Shown piece after piece: positions 62,093 to 64,000 of a stretch of DNA of 64,000 nt. Each line of letters begins with the position of its first letter. Positions within the stretch are counted from its first letter, which is position 1. The stretch comes from Thermohalobaculum sp039028795 (GTDB lineage: Bacteria > Pseudomonadota > Alphaproteobacteria > Rhodobacterales > Rhodobacteraceae): NCBI GenBank assembly GCA_039028795.1, contig JBCCHJ010000013.1:1-64000 (forward strand). The letters run 5' to 3'. Both the position numbers and the translations under genes were made by a program. Under the pieces are notes generated by a model. The model did not search any database. It saw nothing but the letters and a program-made list of their open reading frames with translations, and had not been told where the DNA came from.

Positions 62093-64000
62093 ATGTCGAA
62101 CGACCCCTTGCTGCAACCCTATCAGCTGAAACATCTGACGCTGAAGAACCGCATCATGTCCACAGCGCACGAGCCTTCATACTCTGAAGATGGAATGCCA
62201 AAAGACCGCTACCGGCTCTACCACCTGGAGAAAGCCAAAGGGGGCATCGCCATGACCATGACGGCGGGTTCGGCCATCGTGGCCGAGGACAGCCCCGCCG
62301 CGTTCGGCAACCTTCAGGCCTATAAAGACGAAATTGTGCCATGGCTAAAGCGGCTGACCGATGACTGCCACGAAGAAGGCTGCGCAGTCATGATCCAGCT
62401 GACCCATTTGGGCCGACGAACGAACTGGAACAAAGCGGATTGGCTGCCGGTTGTGTCGGCCTCGCGGGTCCGCGAACCTGCACATAGGGCCTTCCCGAAA
62501 GAAGCTGAAGACTGGGACATCGCCCGCGTCGTATCCCGTTATGCTGATGCGGCGGAGCGCATGGCTGCGGCCGGGTTGGATGGTATCGAGCTGGAATGCT
62601 ATGGCCATATAATCGACGGCTTTTGGTCGCCGATCACTAATACCCGTAATGATGAGTATGGCGGATCATTGGACAACCGGTTGCGGTTTTCGCGTGAGAT
62701 CCTAACGGCAATCCGCGACCGCGTGGGGCCCGACTTCATCGTTGGTCTACGTATGGTGGCCAATGAAAATCAGCCTGGTGGGATCGATGCCGCCGAGGGC
62801 TTAGAGATAGCCCGGCACATGGTTGCGACAGGCCACATAGACTTTCTGAACATCATCAAGGGCATGGTCGACAGTGACAATCACCTGATCGACGTGATCC
62901 CGGTGCAGGGCATGCGGTCATCGCCCATGCTGGACTTCGCCGGCAACGTCCGCGCCCAAACCAAGTTTCCGGTCTTCAACGCCGCTAAGATCTCTGATGT
63001 TGCCACCGCCCGCCATGCCATCGAAAGCGGTAAGCTGGACATGGTGGGGATGACGCGGGCCCATATCGCCGACCCGCATATCGTCCGTAAGATCATTGAA
63101 CATCGCGAGGACACGATCCGCCCCTGCGTTGGCGCCACCTATTGCCTAGGCCGGATCTACGAGGGCGGCGCAGCTTTGTGCATCCACAACGCCGCGACAG
63201 GGCGCGAGGCATTCATGCCTCATGCGGTTGCCAAGGCCCAGGATCGTAAGAAGATCGTCGTGGTCGGTGCGGGGCCTGGGGGTTTGGAAGCGGCCCGCGT
63301 CGCCGCCGAACGCGGCCACGAAGTGGTGATATTCGAAGCCCAGGATCAGCCCGGCGGCCAAGTCCGGCTGATCACCCGCACCAGACGGCGATCCGACATG
63401 ATCGGCATCATCGACTGGCGGATCGCGGAACTCGAGCGGCTCGGCGTGGACATCCGGTACAACAGCTACGCTGATAAAGAGGACGTGCTGGCCGAAGACC
63501 CCGATATTGTGGTCATCGCCACGGGCGGCATTCCGGACACCGAGATTTGCGAGGGCGCGGACTTGGCGGTCTCGACCTGGGAAATTCTGTCCGGCGACGT
63601 CAAACCTGGTGGCGACGTGCTGGTCTTTGACGATCACGGCATGGCCCAGGGTTTGCAAGCGGTCGAGGTTTTGTCCACAGCGGGCGCAAGGGTTGAGGCC
63701 GTGACGCCTGAGCGGTCCCTGGGTGTGGATGTTGACGGCATGAATCACGCAGCTTTCCAACGGATCTTCGCCGAAAATGACGTGCGCATCACCGTCAGCA
63801 CAAAACTCCAATCCGTGGCGCGGCAGGGCAACCGGCTGCTGGCGACTCTTGGTACTGATTTCGCTGACCGCACCTGGTCCCGCGAAGTCGATCAAGTTGT
63901 CATCGAACACGCCACCCTGCCCGCGGAGGAACTTTACTTTGATCTTAAGCCACTTTCCCAAAACTTCGGAGAAGTGGACCAGCGTGCGCTGATCGATGGC
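62093..64000 (+). CDS. NADH:flavin oxidoreductase, DgcA/Stc2-like (cut by right edge)
   Basis: 636 codons from ATG 62093, open at the edge. N-terminal old-yellow-enzyme barrel (FMN): LTLKNRIMSTAHEPSYSEDG, MIQLTHLGRRTN, LECYGHIIDGFWSPITNTRN. An iron-sulfur region follows with CVGATYCLGRI and ALCIHN, then a Rossmann half (VVVGAGPGGLEAARVAAERG). In the C-x2-C part the second Cys is Ala, as I recall for the dimethylglycine-demethylase (DgcA)/stachydrine (Stc2) branch, which suggests N-methyl compound demethylation; this is inference. Confidence 0.85.
   Translation, partial: MSNDPLLQPYQLKHLTLKNRIMSTAHEPSYSEDGMPKDRYRLYHLEKAKGGIAMTMTAGSAIVAEDSPAAFGNLQAYKDEIVPWLKRLTDDCHEEGCAVMIQLTHLGRRTNWNKADWLPVVSASRVREPAHRAFPKEAEDWDIARVVSRYADAAERMAAAGLDGIELECYGHIIDGFWSPITNTRNDEYGGSLDNRLRFSREILTAIRDRVGPDFIVGLRMVANENQPGGIDAAEGLEIARHMVATGHIDFLNIIKGMVDSDNHLIDVIPVQGMRSSPMLDFAGNVRAQTKFPVFNAAKISDVATARHAIESGKLDMVGMTRAHIADPHIVRKIIEHREDTIRPCVGATYCLGRIYEGGAALCIHNAATGREAFMPHAVAKAQDRKKIVVVGAGPGGLEAARVAAERGHEVVIFEAQDQPGGQVRLITRTRRRSDMIGIIDWRIAELERLGVDIRYNSYADKEDVLAEDPDIVVIATGGIPDTEICEGADLAVSTWEILSGDVKPGGDVLVFDDHGMAQGLQAVEVLSTAGARVEAVTPERSLGVDVDGMNHAAFQRIFAENDVRITVSTKLQSVARQGNRLLATLGTDFADRTWSREVDQVVIEHATLPAEELYFDLKPLSQNFGEVDQRALIDG

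Overview
The window looks like a chromosome segment of a marine-type alphaproteobacterium, most probably Rhodobacterales (Roseobacter/Rhodobacteraceae). The evidence is gene content and order: an F0 operon (atpI-atpB-atpE-atpF'-atpF) separate from F1, a pgeF-midA-lgt overlap operon, dapA-smpB opposite a soluble lytic transglycosylase, glyQ next to a DUF6446-type small membrane protein, and a lamin-tail/Hint protein. The assignment comes from family knowledge and was not checked by any search.

Layout. 1-1.7 kb: start of a large repetitive, probably secreted protein running off the left edge. 2-8.3 kb: LacI regulator and a divergent carbohydrate-type ABC operon (ATPase, binding protein, two permeases) ending in a translationally coupled cytochrome b561-like gene; two palindromic LacI-type operators lie between the divergent genes. 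8.4-11.4 kb: an NAD-dependent formate dehydrogenase broken by one missing base, its LysR neighbour, and a divergent HPP membrane protein. 11.8-19.2 kb: an iron/metallophore-type locus: AraC regulator, TonB receptor, two fused ABC half-transporters (IrtAB/YbtPQ-like) and a decayed LCM-type methyltransferase. 19.2-23.5 kb: a FecI-FecR-TonB receptor (STN domain) cell-surface signalling set on the other strand. 23.7-24.9 kb: lamin-tail/Hint protein. 25.5 kb: tRNA-Ser(GGA).

25.6-41.7 kb is mostly housekeeping and small metabolism: glyQ, methyltransferases, SDR, phosphoesterase, hydroxypyruvate isomerase, a glycosyltransferase group, sulfotransferase, a creatinase-like M24 protein, pgeF-midA-lgt, queG, GST, hydrolase and hydratase, and a rhodanese-like protein without its cysteine. 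41.9-44.5 kb is the F0 operon with an internal hairpin and a good terminator. 44.5-53.9 kb holds a Sel1-like protein, an esterase, an atypical SDR, an OmpA protein, an AhpD-fold protein, a GNAT, ribH behind an FMN riboswitch, a YHYH lipoprotein, an 11-bp tandem repeat, smpB and dapA. 54-64 kb holds a lytic transglycosylase, an LEA-like gene interrupted by an in-frame TAG, a TetR regulator with two matching operator-like sites, an AhpD-fold target gene, glutaredoxin, a HAD-threonine dehydratase-nuclease operon, and a DgcA-like flavin oxidoreductase cut by the right edge.

Most unusual items: the nonsense-split LEA/beta protein, the one-base FDH frameshift, the decayed methyltransferase at the end of the metallophore operon, the duplicated inverted TetR-site pair, the 11-bp repeat array, and several enzymes that keep the fold but lack catalytic residues. 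No CRISPR array, insertion sequence or prophage module was recognised.
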